DNA of 64,000 nucleotides from Hyphomicrobiales bacterium (GCA_930633525.1 CAKNFP010000001.1:1342001-1406000), one strand, 5' to 3'. Shown: positions 46,422 through 54,391, numbered from the stretch's first letter. Numbers and translations: made by a program. Notes: generated from the letters alone by a model not told the origin.

Positions 46422-47722
46422 CACTTCGCCTCCGGCTTGATACGCGCAGCGTCTGTGATCGCCATCGGATCCTTTGCAGCGAACAGCGGCAACGAGACCA
46501 CCTCAGGATCATCGTCCGGGTCGGTGTCCGTTCTCCAATCTTCCTCGGTGAGGCCAAGGGGGATGTTCAGATAGCTGAGCGGGCCGTATAGCTTGCCGGT
46601 GTAGACCTCTCCATCGGTCGGGTCGCTGGCTTCAGGTGCCTGCGACGGACCGGGACTTGGCGGAACCGCTTGCGGCAGCGCAGATCCAGTCGGCTTAGCG
46701 GCCTGCTTCGCACGGATCTGGTCGACTTTCGTCCAGACGCGGGCAAGCTCGGTTTCGCTGGCAACGTGCATATCGACGCCGACCGCGAGGCAAAGCGCCG
46801 CCAGCGTGACCATGACGCCACCGACCTCCTGGTTGATCTGGCCAGCCGGGCGGCCATAGACGTAGCGCTGCAAGGCTGTGATACGTTCTTCTGGATAGCT
46901 GAGCGCCTGGACGGCCTCTATCGCTTCCTCAATAAATCTGTCGCAGCGCTCGACGACATCGCTGGATATTTCAGCGCCGAAGCACTCCATCATCCAAGGT
47001 TGGACGCGAGCCTGAAAAGACGGTTCGGGCGCCTCGCTGAGATGGCGCCCAAAGTCGCTGTAATCCGTAGTGTCCCATACAGCGCCTATGCCGCCGCATT
47101 CATGACATCCAAGGCCCAAGTGGCATAAAAGAGCTTTGCTGTAGCGGCCTGTTGGATGGCCCTCATTCAACTCATGGCACCCGCTGCATGAACGCCAGAA
47201 GCCTTGCCCATCCTCTGATGCGCTTTTCACGGCATCGGCGCTGATTGCCTCGACATCCGGCGCGGCCTTGGGTGGGTGAAGGTAGAGAGGCCGGCTTTCC
47301 CGCGAGTAGGCGCCATTCCAATATTGCTTCTCGCGCCAAACAACAGCGCCATCCCACGGGCTATGGTGCTTCCATTGATGGCCGGCTGGCGCAACGTCCG
47401 TTTCCGCTTCGGCGCGCTCCGCCGTAACGAGGGTATGCGCGGCGATCGTTGCCGCGAGCGCGATGCGCCGGGTTACCTCGTCGTTCGGTCGGGCTATCCA
47501 TGCGCTGTTCTCATCAAGAATCCGCTCGACGGCTTTATAGACGGGATCGAGCACGCGCGGCGCTTCGTTCGCCAGCCTCAGAAGATCCGCCTTGCTATCC
47601 TCGTATTCCTGTTTTGAGGCATCTATTGCGGTTGTTTTCGAGCCTTGGTCGCTCTGCCATCCCCATTCCATGGCCGCGGCATCAAAACGGGTGATGGCTG
47701 CTGTGAGTACGTTCTGCGTCAT
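46421..47722 (-). CDS. phage MazG-like protein with zinc-ribbon-like centre
   Basis: A 433-residue protein in three parts: a charged N-terminal helical region (1-150) with a conserved-looking HQWKHHSPWDG; a cysteine-rich centre (about 175-215) with CSGCHE and CHLGLGCHECGG; and a helical domain (about 240-350) with FIEEAIEAVQA and INQEVGGVMVTLAAL, a MazG/all-alpha NTP pyrophosphohydrolase-like arrangement common in alphaproteobacterial phages. The acidic residues of the EExxE and E-V-G-G positions suit metal binding. The tail is disordered. A nucleotide-pool role is likely, but which domain does what is uncertain. Confidence 0.7.
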   Translation of the reverse strand: MTQNVLTAAITRFDAAAMEWGWQSDQGSKTTAIDASKQEYEDSKADLLRLANEAPRVLDPVYKAVERILDENSAWIARPNDEVTRRIALAATIAAHTLVTAERAEAETDVAPAGHQWKHHSPWDGAVVWREKQYWNGAYSRESRPLYLHPPKAAPDVEAISADAVKSASEDGQGFWRSCSGCHELNEGHPTGRYSKALLCHLGLGCHECGGIGAVWDTTDYSDFGRHLSEAPEPSFQARVQPWMMECFGAEISSDVVERCDRFIEEAIEAVQALSYPEERITALQRYVYGRPAGQINQEVGGVMVTLAALCLAVGVDMHVASETELARVWTKVDQIRAKQAAKPTGSALPQAVPPSPGPSQAPEASDPTDGEVYTGKLYGPLSYLNIPLGLTEEDWRTDTDPDDDPEVVSLPLFAAKDPMAITDAARIKPEAK

Positions 47723-47725
47723 CGC

Positions 47726-47944
47726 TCACCCTCCAAACAAAGAGACGGCCGGCGCCTCGGTTTCGCTTGCCTTGGCCCTGCGCTTCGGCGGCGGGGCGCA
47801 TTCGGCTTTCAGGGCGGCGACGGTGGCCTGTTTCATGGCCGCGCAGGCGGCGGCGACGCCTGCCTTTTTGCGCCGGGCCGCCGTGGCGAAGGCCTCGATG
47901 CGACGGGCGCGGACGGATTCGAGGTGGTCAATGGCGCTCTGCAT
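47726..47944 (-). CDS. small basic phage protein
   Basis: A 72-residue Ala/Arg/Lys-rich, probably all-helical protein of unknown function. The ATG at 47944 overlaps the end of the upstream gene by 17 bases; a longer frame to 47971 adds only Arg/Trp-rich residues. It precedes the MazG-like gene by three bases, which supports translation. Confidence 0.55.
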   Translation of the reverse strand: MQSAIDHLESVRARRIEAFATAARRKKAGVAAACAAMKQATVAALKAECAPPPKRRAKASETEAPAVSLFGG

Positions 47945-48260
47945 TGGCCTGCTCCTCCGCCATCTCCGCATTGGCCTGCGCGACCAGGCGCGGTATGTCT
48001 GCTATGATGCCGTCCAAGCCCATGGCAAAACTGCTTACGCATAGCTCTCGCAGCCCCGTTAGCTTCGCGGCGTCCATCGTAATGGCGCATGCGATCGACA
48101 TCACCATCGACGCCGAGGCTCCAACGACTTGGCTAAGGGCGGTGCGCATTTCGACGATGTTGAGACCGTCCCGCCCCTCTGCGCAGCGGTCGAGATGTTC
48201 CCCGAAAGCATCGAGCAGCACCCTGCCCATGGTGGCGATATTTTCTGATTGTCCCGCCAT
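47928..48260 (-). CDS. hypothetical helical phage protein
   Basis: A 110-residue helical protein without recognised motifs. Its ATG (48260) follows the sliding clamp stop codon by nine bases, with GAGGGG about eight bases upstream. It is part of the coupled leftward operon. Confidence 0.65.
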   Translation of the reverse strand: MAGQSENIATMGRVLLDAFGEHLDRCAEGRDGLNIVEMRTALSQVVGASASMVMSIACAITMDAAKLTGLRELCVSSFAMGLDGIIADIPRLVAQANAEMAEEQANAERH

Positions 48261-48269
48261 ATCATCCCC

Positions 48270-49406
48270 TCAAGCAATGTGTGACGTGAATGCGATTTCG
48301 GACAGATCGTCCGGCGCGGCGCCGGCCGGGGTCATCCGCCAGGGCTTGGCGGGATCGAAAATCGCGATGGCGACGCTGTTGGCTTTGGTGGCCTTCAGGA
48401 GATCGAGCACTTGCCTGGGGTAGACCTTGAAGGCCTGCGCGCCCTCGCGCTCGCCATCTGTCGCCACCGACGCCGCGACCTCTTCCGCCCCGTCGCCGCC
48501 GATGGAATCGCGCACGGATAGCGACAGCGTCTCGCTCGCCGTGAAATCAATGGCGACGGCGCGGCTGCTCGCTTCCTTCGCGACAAGCACGCCGGAGAGG
48601 CGATCGAGCGCCGCCGCCAGCGGCGCCCGCTCCACGGTGATGACATGCCAGGGCTCACGCGGGAACTGGCCATCAAAGTCCGGCCATTGCGCCTCCACCA
48701 CCTTCGTGGTGAGGGTGACGCCGTTGCCTTCCACCCGAATGAGATTGGCCGCGAGGTGCAGCGTGATGCTGGCGCTGTCGGCCGCGATCTTGATGAGGCT
48801 GGGCGCAACCTCACGCGGCACGATGGCGCTCGCGCTGCCCTCCGCATCCTCCACCAGGGGCGCGGTGCGGCGCGTGTACATCCTGCGGCAATAGGCATCG
48901 ACCCTGAGATCGCCGCCACACAGGGACAACCGCGTGCCGGCGTTCTGCCAGTCCTTGTCATCAGCCTGGGCATGGGCCACGGCCGCCATGGCCTCCGCCA
49001 GCTCGGCCCCGGCGATAATGAGGCGCGTGGCGTCGTCCGGCGCGGTGAGGCGCGGGAAGTCCTCCGCCAGCAACGACGGCATCTTGTAGCGCGACCGTCC
49101 GCATTGCACGGTGACGTCGGCGCCCTGGGGGGTGAGGCGGATGACGCTGCCGGCGGGCATGCCGCGCACCAGGTCCACCAGCTGCTTCGCCGGCAAGGCG
49201 ACGGCGAAGGCCCCTTCCCACTCGGCGCGGGTGATGTCGGCCCGCACCTCGCAATCCAGATTGCTGCCCATGGCATGGGCGCCCTCGCCATTGCCGGCCG
49301 CCAGCAGGAGGTGCGCGGCGATCGGTATGGGGGATTTAGTGGGGGTGATGCGCGAGGCCGCCTCAAGGGCGCGCAAGAGGTGATCGCGCTCGACGGTGAG
49401 GCTCAC
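48270..49406 (-). CDS. dnaN: phage DNA polymerase III beta-like sliding clamp
   Basis: A 378-residue protein with three DnaN-type repeats. The first starts at LTVERDHLLRALEAASRI and ends near residue 120 with the clamp-typical MPSLLAEDFPRL; the third ends with a Met/Pro-poor VAIAIFDPAKPWRMTPAG, close to the canonical ending that closes the peptide-binding pocket. It should form a ring on DNA for the host polymerase or for phage repair factors. The GTG start at 49406 has GGAG seven bases upstream and overlaps the previous gene by four bases. Confidence 0.85.
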   Translation of the reverse strand: MSLTVERDHLLRALEAASRITPTKSPIPIAAHLLLAAGNGEGAHAMGSNLDCEVRADITRAEWEGAFAVALPAKQLVDLVRGMPAGSVIRLTPQGADVTVQCGRSRYKMPSLLAEDFPRLTAPDDATRLIIAGAELAEAMAAVAHAQADDKDWQNAGTRLSLCGGDLRVDAYCRRMYTRRTAPLVEDAEGSASAIVPREVAPSLIKIAADSASITLHLAANLIRVEGNGVTLTTKVVEAQWPDFDGQFPREPWHVITVERAPLAAALDRLSGVLVAKEASSRAVAIDFTASETLSLSVRDSIGGDGAEEVAASVATDGEREGAQAFKVYPRQVLDLLKATKANSVAIAIFDPAKPWRMTPAGAAPDDLSEIAFTSHIA

Positions 49407-49723
49407 GGGCGGGCTCCCATGCGAGAGGGGGAATTGCGCGGCGGCACTGCCTTGCCGCAGGCCGCCATGGCCGTGACATAGGCGGCGTCGCAGTCGGCAA
49501 GGTCGCGCCATTTCGGCCTGACATAGCTGCGCAGCCGCGCTTGCGCCGCGTCGATGTCGCCAACTTCCAGGAGGCTTTCGGCCTCCTCGACGATCTGGCG
49601 CGCCAAGGTCATGGTGTTGGCGTCAGTCCAACCCCACTCGGCTTTGCGCGCCTCCGTCATCAGGGCGAGCGCGCGGGGGGCGGCGCTTTGCTGGAGATGT
49701 TGATAGGCGGCCTCGATATGCAT
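49403..49723 (-). CDS. hypothetical phage protein
   Basis: A 106-residue helical protein with tetratricopeptide-like spacing (ARQIVEEAESLLEVGDIDAAQ) but no clear family. It overlaps the GapR-like gene by one base (TGATG) and the sliding clamp by four (GTGA), so it is translated with them. Its placement just before the clamp may reflect a partnership, but nothing proves it. Confidence 0.6.
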   Translation of the reverse strand: MHIEAAYQHLQQSAAPRALALMTEARKAEWGWTDANTMTLARQIVEEAESLLEVGDIDAAQARLRSYVRPKWRDLADCDAAYVTAMAACGKAVPPRNSPSRMGARP

Positions 49724-49977
49724 CACTGCATCCCCAGGGCTTGCATGTACATTTCGAGGATGGCGTCTTCCTCGGCGCGCTCTTCCGGCGGCTTCTTGCG
49801 CATCTGCACGACCTTACGGACGGCCTTCGTGTCGAAGCCACGGCCCTTCAACTCGCCGTAGACTTCCTTGATGTCGCCGGCGATCGCGGCTTTTTCTTCC
49901 TCCATCCGCTCGATACGCTCGATGAATTGCTTGAGTTCTTCGCCGGCAACGCCGGAATCGGCAACGTCGGTCACCAT
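49723..49977 (-). CDS. GapR family DNA-binding protein (DUF2312)
   Basis: An 84-residue all-helical protein clearly of the GapR/DUF2312 family: [19 protein letters not shown], then [20 protein letters not shown], then [23 protein letters not shown]. GapR is a chromosome-organising protein in Caulobacter and its relatives that binds overtwisted DNA ahead of replication and transcription. A phage copy could support replication or decatenation of phage DNA or compete with the host protein. The ATG at 49977 begins the conserved domain; the longer open frame is not protein-like. Confidence 0.9.
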   Translation of the reverse strand: MVTDVADSGVAGEELKQFIERIERMEEEKAAIAGDIKEVYGELKGRGFDTKAVRKVVQMRKKPPEERAEEDAILEMYMQALGMQ

Positions 49978-49991
49978 TGGGATTTCTCCAT

Positions 49992-50642
49992 TCAAGTGGG
50001 GTCGGCAAGCGCCGGTAGGAGGCGACGAAACAGTTGGGCGAGGCGGGCGCGGGCTATGGGCGAAGGCCACGGCACGATGCGCTGGTCGAGGGGCAAGGCC
50101 TCCTCGACGTCGTCGCCCCATGGGCCGACATCGATCATCAGATCGCGTTTTTCGGTGCGAAGCAGGCGGCAGTCCATCGCGTCGACCGCGAGCGCGACAG
50201 GCGGGGTAAGGGGCCACGGCACGCCAGCCAGCACATGGATGGCGGCATCAATCCGGCGACGAAACGCGGCTTCAGCCCGGCGCACGGCCCGATAGATATC
50301 CGGGTTATCCGGCGCGATCTCGCGCGCGATGGCGCTGATCAGCGCCATGCGCTTCGGCCGGGTGTCGTCGCCGATCAGGTATTCCTGCACGTCGTGAAGC
50401 AGGAAGGCGCGCGCCTCCTCGATTTTGCCCTGGCGCTGGAATTCTTCCGTGCCGATGATGGTGTGCTGGGCGACGGAATAGAGGCAGGCGGCGCCATCAA
50501 AGCGGGTGGCGCCATTGAAGCGGCTGGTGGCCGCGAGGTGGATCGCGGCATCCTCGAAATTGAGCGTCGTGATATCCGGCGCCAGGAGGTCGACGTAACG
50601 GCCGGAATAGGTCTGCAGCATCGTGGGGGAGGGGCGGTTCAT
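49992..50642 (-). CDS. HD-domain phosphohydrolase, YfbR-like
   Basis: A 216-residue HD-superfamily protein. The metal ligands are seen as YSVAQHTI near residue 57 and FLLHDVQEY near residue 81, with the later Asp in VDAMD near residue 153. YfbR-like enzymes dephosphorylate deoxynucleoside monophosphates, so a role in the phage nucleotide pool is likely. Translationally coupled to the upstream membrane protein gene (ATGA), GGGAG eight bases before the ATG. Confidence 0.85.
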   Translation of the reverse strand: MNRPSPTMLQTYSGRYVDLLAPDITTLNFEDAAIHLAATSRFNGATRFDGAACLYSVAQHTIIGTEEFQRQGKIEEARAFLLHDVQEYLIGDDTRPKRMALISAIAREIAPDNPDIYRAVRRAEAAFRRRIDAAIHVLAGVPWPLTPPVALAVDAMDCRLLRTEKRDLMIDVGPWGDDVEEALPLDQRIVPWPSPIARARLAQLFRRLLPALADPT

Positions 50643-51100
50643 GGGCGGCGCTCCCGGCTGAGATCCCGGTGGCGCGGCAGGCCGTGCTCGTCATAGCGGG
50701 TTCGGTTGCGGTAGAGGGCGCGCACGGCCGCGATCACAAGGAGGGCGACACCACCCACGGTGAGCGCGACGCCGAACAGGGTCGCGAGGATGGATGTGAC
50801 GAGCGTGAGCGCTGCGGCATCGCCCACAGGGGCTGTCGCGGCGCTGGCGGGTGGGCACAGCACGATGTACCAGCCGAAGAAGGCGGCCATAATGAGGGCG
50901 AAGCCGATGGCGTCTATGCCGATCCAGGCGCGCGGCGTCGGATTTCGCTCCCAAGACCACTGCGCCACGTCGTCCAATTGTTCCCACGTTTTGCGCGCGG
51001 AGCCGTCGTGGTATTGCGGCCTCGCCGCCACGTCCGCCTCATAGGCGGCGCGGCCCGGTGTGCACCTTTCGGTCGCGACGGGGGCGGGGCGGGGCGTCAT
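50639..51100 (-). CDS. phage membrane protein with two helices
   Basis: A 153-residue protein with a soluble N-terminal half bearing the segment KTWEQLDDVAQWSWERNP and two membrane helices (about residues 60-82 and 98-128). Function unknown; the N-terminal segment recurs in phages as I recall. It overlaps neighbours by ATGA at both ends. Confidence 0.7.
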   Translation of the reverse strand: MTPRPAPVATERCTPGRAAYEADVAARPQYHDGSARKTWEQLDDVAQWSWERNPTPRAWIGIDAIGFALIMAAFFGWYIVLCPPASAATAPVGDAAALTLVTSILATLFGVALTVGGVALLVIAAVRALYRNRTRYDEHGLPRHRDLSRERRP

Positions 51101-52008
51101 AGCCGCGCCTCGCTTGTCGTTAAAAGCCGATCCGACAGGACCCGCTCGAAGATGATCGGGTCATTCCAGCTGATGCCGGTCTCCCGCCACAGATCGAAGC
51201 GCCCGGGCCGCATGCCGAAGGGCGCCCATGGGCGGAGGCCCTTGAAGTAAACACGCGTCTGGCCGTCGCGCTCATGCTGGACGCGGAGCCAGTAGCGCGA
51301 ACCGTTGAGGTCGCGCCCGGCGTCGAAGCGCACAGGCCGGTAGTGCACGGGGTAACGGCGATAGGACTTGAGGTCGGCAATCGCGCGCTGGAGGCGCCGA
51401 TGCGCGCGGTGCCATGCCGGCTCGGTGGCGACCATGGTGGCGGCCCACAGCGTGACCGCTTCATAAGCCCAGCGGGCGCGGGGCGGGTAGTCGTAGACGG
51501 GGCTCTCAGCGTCGCCCGTGAGTTTATAGGCGGCCGCCTCCGAGAACTCATCATCCTCGCGGAAAATCTCCGCCGCCGCGGCGCGCGCGGCTTCATCTAG
51601 CGGGTCAGTCAGCCTGAAATAGCCATAGTCTTTGAGGATGCGCGCCCAATCCGAGGCGTCGTCACAATCGTTCAGGCGCTCATCCGCGCGCTCGATGATC
51701 GCGGCGATCGTCGCTTCGCGGTCATAGGTCGTTGCTTCGGTGGATTTTCCGGCGAGATAATCGAAGTCCGCACGATGGATGAGATCGACCGCCCCCCGCA
51801 CGGATGAGAAGGCTGGCCATACCCGATAGATAGCCCCATCGATGTTGCCGGACACAACGATGATGCCGGGCGCCCAGGTGACGCGGAAGGCATAGGCGCC
51901 TTTGCCCGGGGCCGCCAGCCGCCAGCTATAGCCCGGCCCCTTGCGCATGCGGTGATCTGCGAAGACCTTTTGCGCCACCGATGAGAGTTCAGCGTGCCCG
52001 CGCATCAT
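51097..52008 (-). CDS. hypothetical phage protein
   Basis: A 303-residue protein with no recognised domain. The N-terminal part has the pattern of a beta-rich domain (YSWRLAAPGKGAYAFRVTW, IIVVSGNIDGAIYRVW), the middle is helical and rich in Asp/Glu/Ala, and the C-terminal part is Arg/Tyr-rich and perhaps nucleic-acid binding. It is coupled to orf102 and orf153 by ATGA overlaps. Confidence 0.65.
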   Translation of the reverse strand: MMRGHAELSSVAQKVFADHRMRKGPGYSWRLAAPGKGAYAFRVTWAPGIIVVSGNIDGAIYRVWPAFSSVRGAVDLIHRADFDYLAGKSTEATTYDREATIAAIIERADERLNDCDDASDWARILKDYGYFRLTDPLDEAARAAAAEIFREDDEFSEAAAYKLTGDAESPVYDYPPRARWAYEAVTLWAATMVATEPAWHRAHRRLQRAIADLKSYRRYPVHYRPVRFDAGRDLNGSRYWLRVQHERDGQTRVYFKGLRPWAPFGMRPGRFDLWRETGISWNDPIIFERVLSDRLLTTSEARL

Positions 52009-52313
52009 GCATCCCTCACCATGGCGCCGCGCGGATGCACGGGCTGGCCGATGCCGGACGCCTCATAGGGCAGGGCCACGCGGGAGGTGCGGCGGTGGGA
52101 ACGGGTCAGCGCGATGGCGCGGGCATCGTCGGCGTAGCGGTTGATCTCAACATCCGTGAAGCCGCGCGCCTTGAGATCGACGACTGTGCAGCAGCCTGTC
52201 ACCGCCTCGACCTCGCGCATGGCGTCGGCCATGTCGTCGATGACTGTGAATTTCTGGGCCACGCGAGCGGCGGCGGCTTCTTCGGGAAGGCGAGACGGGG
52301 AAAGAATGGGCAT
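52005..52313 (-). CDS. first gene of the leftward early operon, hypothetical
   Basis: A 102-residue helical protein with a basic C-terminal region (ARAIALTRSHRRTSR). It could bind DNA but no motif is definite. The ATG at 52313 is chosen because upstream lies the operator region; its transcript would begin near 52345 if the predicted leftward promoter is used. It overlaps the next gene by ATGA. Confidence 0.65.
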   Translation of the reverse strand: MPILSPSRLPEEAAAARVAQKFTVIDDMADAMREVEAVTGCCTVVDLKARGFTDVEINRYADDARAIALTRSHRRTSRVALPYEASGIGQPVHPRGAMVRDA

Positions 52314-52327
52314 TTGTGCCTCTCTGA

Positions 52328-52340
52328 GTGCGAATTGCGC
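52328..52340. promoter_or_regulatory. degenerate third operator in the leftward leader
   Basis: GTGCGAATTGCGC shares the GTGC...GC half-sites and 13-base span of the repressor operator and lies between the leftward promoter and the first gene. It is a weaker match, so possibly a low-affinity site. Confidence 0.4.
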
Positions 52341-52351
52341 TCTGGGATGAG

Positions 52352-52395
52352 GCAATAGTGCAAAATGCACGATGAACGTCAAGTGCAAAATGCAC
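52352..52395 (-). promoter_or_regulatory. predicted early leftward promoter (PL) with two repressor operators
   Basis: On the minus strand: operator 52395-52383, immediately TTGACG (52382-52377), six bases, operator 52370-52358, immediately TATTGC (52357-52352). Both operators read GTGCAAAATGCAC on the plus strand. The -35/-10 spacing is 19 bases. The arrangement is the same as at the rightward promoter 1.7 kb away, so repressor binding should cover both boxes. Confidence 0.75.
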
Positions 52396-52442
52396 GATGA
52401 AATGACAGAGCATATCCTCGGGGATTCGGGGGATGTTGGACT

Positions 52443-53474
52443 ATGTGGCGTGAGCGCGTGCCGGAGACGGTCGTTTTCGTTGATGTTGAGACGACTGGGC
52501 TTCATTCGACTGACAAGATCGTCAGCTTAGGCGCTGTAAAAGTTTCCATGTTGGAGCTTGGGCGCACAAACACCGAAATATCGGCGGTGCACGTACTCTT
52601 TGATCCCGGGCGCAAGAGCCACCCCAGGGCTGAGGATGTGCACGGTTACTCAGATTGGGTGCTGCGCCACCAGGACCCGTTTTCTGATTACGCTGAGACC
52701 ATCCATGCATTTTTGGAATCGGGCGATCTGGTTGTCGCGCATAACGCGCGGTTCGATTTCGGCTTCATCGACCGGGAAATGGCGGCGGTCGGGCTGCCGC
52801 CGCTACAAAGGCCGCGCTTCTGCACGATGGAGGCCACGCGAAATCTTGGCATCGGAAGCGCCTCGCTCGATTCATGCTGCCGTCGCGTTGGCGTCAGCCG
52901 CGCGGGCGCGAGGCACGGCGCACTGGAAGATGCCTGGTTGACGCAGATGGTTTACCTCTGGCTGCATGACAGCCCATGGCGAGCGCCGTTGCCCTATACA
53001 CTTGCGGCGCCACCGAGAATGCATGTCGCGCCACCTCAGCCAGAGGGAGAGTTGCCCCGGCGCAGCAAACGCAACGCTCAACTTGTGCGCCTCCGACGCC
53101 GCGTGTCGCATCTACTGACGATGGTGGTGTCGATCGCCTTGGCTGATGGCGCGATCGACGATCGCGAGCGCCACGCCCTCCTCGATATCGTGGGAGCTAA
53201 GGCGCAAGAGATGGGCATCAAGGACCCCCTGTCAGCCGCCGGCGATATCGTTGCCGAGGCATTGGCGGCGCTGCCTGATCCCAGCGACCTCGAGGTAGCC
53301 GCCGCATATTTCAGGGATGACGACGCCGCGCGGGCCGAACTCGCAGCGGCGATTGAAACGGTCGCGCGTGCGGATGGGTCTCTGGCCGCCGGAGAAATGC
53401 AGGCCTTAAGACAGATCGCCGCCCTGCTCGGAGGCGCTGTGGCCAGTCCCGCTTCCGTCAGCGCTGACGCTTGA
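52443..53474 (+). CDS. DEDDh 3'-5' exonuclease fused to a TerB-like domain
   Basis: A 343-residue fusion. Residues 9-170 form a DnaQ-like exonuclease: Asp14 and Glu16 in VDVETTGL, Asp105 in AHNARFDF, and His158 with Asp163 in HGALEDA, so all five catalytic residues are present. After a Pro-rich linker, residues about 218-335 form a TerB-like helical domain with two acidic turns, ADGAIDDRE and ADGSLAAGE, that may bind metal. It lies inside the immunity region, divergent from the leftward promoter and tail-to-tail with the repressor gene (17-base overlap). Such a place suggests expression in lysogens or repressor control. It is not part of a replication module. Function is unproven. Confidence 0.82.
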   Translation: MWRERVPETVVFVDVETTGLHSTDKIVSLGAVKVSMLELGRTNTEISAVHVLFDPGRKSHPRAEDVHGYSDWVLRHQDPFSDYAETIHAFLESGDLVVAHNARFDFGFIDREMAAVGLPPLQRPRFCTMEATRNLGIGSASLDSCCRRVGVSRAGARHGALEDAWLTQMVYLWLHDSPWRAPLPYTLAAPPRMHVAPPQPEGELPRRSKRNAQLVRLRRRVSHLLTMVVSIALADGAIDDRERHALLDIVGAKAQEMGIKDPLSAAGDIVAEALAALPDPSDLEVAAAYFRDDDAARAELAAAIETVARADGSLAAGEMQALRQIAALLGGAVASPASVSADA

Positions 53475-54051
53475 CGCCGAGCAGGGGCCCTGCGTTGACG
53501 ACCTCGACGTCACGAATATCCTCGGCGTTATAGGACAGCAACGTGTACAGCCCCGATCGCGACCCGCGCTCGAGCTTCTTGAAAAGCCGCTTTCCGTCAA
53601 CGAGCTCCACGATGCATTCGCGCCCAATAAGGTCTCGCGGCGCGCGAGGGAGGCCGAAGAATACATAGTCGCCCGGGTGCGCCAGAGGCATCATGGAATC
53701 GCCGACGATCTCAAACGCCTCGCCGTCTTCGCTGCCGATGACGGCGCTTACGCTGGCCGCAATGTCGTCGTGCGGGTAGACGATCTGCCCAGCGCCAATA
53801 ACGCCACCGAACCGCACTTGCGGTCCATCGCGCGCAGCCCTCGCGTCCTTCTCGCCATAAAGCAGCCAACCAGCACTAACACCGTAGACGGCCGCGTAAC
53901 GCTCCGCCGCCTTGCGTGACAGTGGGCGCGTGCCGTTCTCGTGCTGGGTGTAGGTGCTGAGCGGCCAGCCGAAAGCCTCCGCAGCCTCCTTTGCCGTAGT
54001 GAAGCCGCGGTCAGACCTTCTCGCTTTCAGCCGCTCATTGGGATTCGACAT
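53458..54051 (-). CDS. prophage CI-like repressor (XRE helix-turn-helix plus S24 peptidase)
   Basis: A 197-residue LexA/CI-type repressor. Residues 5-60 are a helix-turn-helix (TTAKEAAEAFGWPLSTYTQHE). The C-terminal S24 domain has Ser119 in GDSMMP and Lys154 in VDGKRLF as catalytic dyad, and a cleavage-site-like Ala87-Gly88. It should bind the GTGCAAAATGCAC sites at both early promoters, maintain lysogeny and be inactivated by RecA-stimulated self-cleavage. A start at 54075, right next to an operator, would add eight residues and is possible. Confidence 0.9.
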   Translation of the reverse strand: MSNPNERLKARRSDRGFTTAKEAAEAFGWPLSTYTQHENGTRPLSRKAAERYAAVYGVSAGWLLYGEKDARAARDGPQVRFGGVIGAGQIVYPHDDIAASVSAVIGSEDGEAFEIVGDSMMPLAHPGDYVFFGLPRAPRDLIGRECIVELVDGKRLFKKLERGSRSGLYTLLSYNAEDIRDVEVVNAGPLLGVKRQR

Positions 54052-54076
54052 GCGCCGAAATCTAGCGGGGGTCATA

Positions 54077-54120
54077 GTGCAAAATGCACTTGACGGCGAT
54101 AATGCATTTTGCACTATTGT
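54077..54120 (+). promoter_or_regulatory. predicted early rightward promoter (PR) with two repressor operators
   Basis: Operator GTGCAAAATGCAC (54077-54089), immediately TTGACG (54090-54095), six bases, a second operator with one changed end base (54102-54114), immediately TATTGT (54115-54120). The order and spacing equal those of the leftward promoter. The Cro-like ATG is only five bases past the -10, so its mRNA may be leaderless. Confidence 0.75.
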
Positions 54121-54124
54121 CCCC

Positions 54125-54391
54125 ATGTCTACGAATTTCGCACTCTTCAATCTGTTTGACGTCTTGGGCGGCCCTGTGCGGGTCGGTCGGGCGTGCGGCG
54201 TCTCGTCCGCTGCCGCCGCTTCATGGAAGCGGCGCGGGTCGATACCGGCTCGCTACTGGCTGCACATCATCACCATGCCGGAGGCCGCCGCTGCCGGCGT
54301 TGATGCGGGCCGCCTCACTTATCTGCACGCCACCCCAGACGGCGCGGCTGGCCGCGCCCTACCCGACGTCACGGCACATGCTCCGCCATGA
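54125..54391 (+). CDS. Cro-like (YdaS-type) regulator
   Basis: An 88-residue protein with an N-terminal helix-turn-helix of the Cro/YdaS type (FDVLGGPVRVGRACGVSS then AAASWKRRGSIPARYW). It is divergent from the repressor and starts directly behind the shared operators, the classical position of cro. It likely opposes the repressor during lytic growth. No Shine-Dalgarno precedes the ATG. Confidence 0.78.
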   Translation: MSTNFALFNLFDVLGGPVRVGRACGVSSAAAASWKRRGSIPARYWLHIITMPEAAAAGVDAGRLTYLHATPDGAAGRALPDVTAHAPP

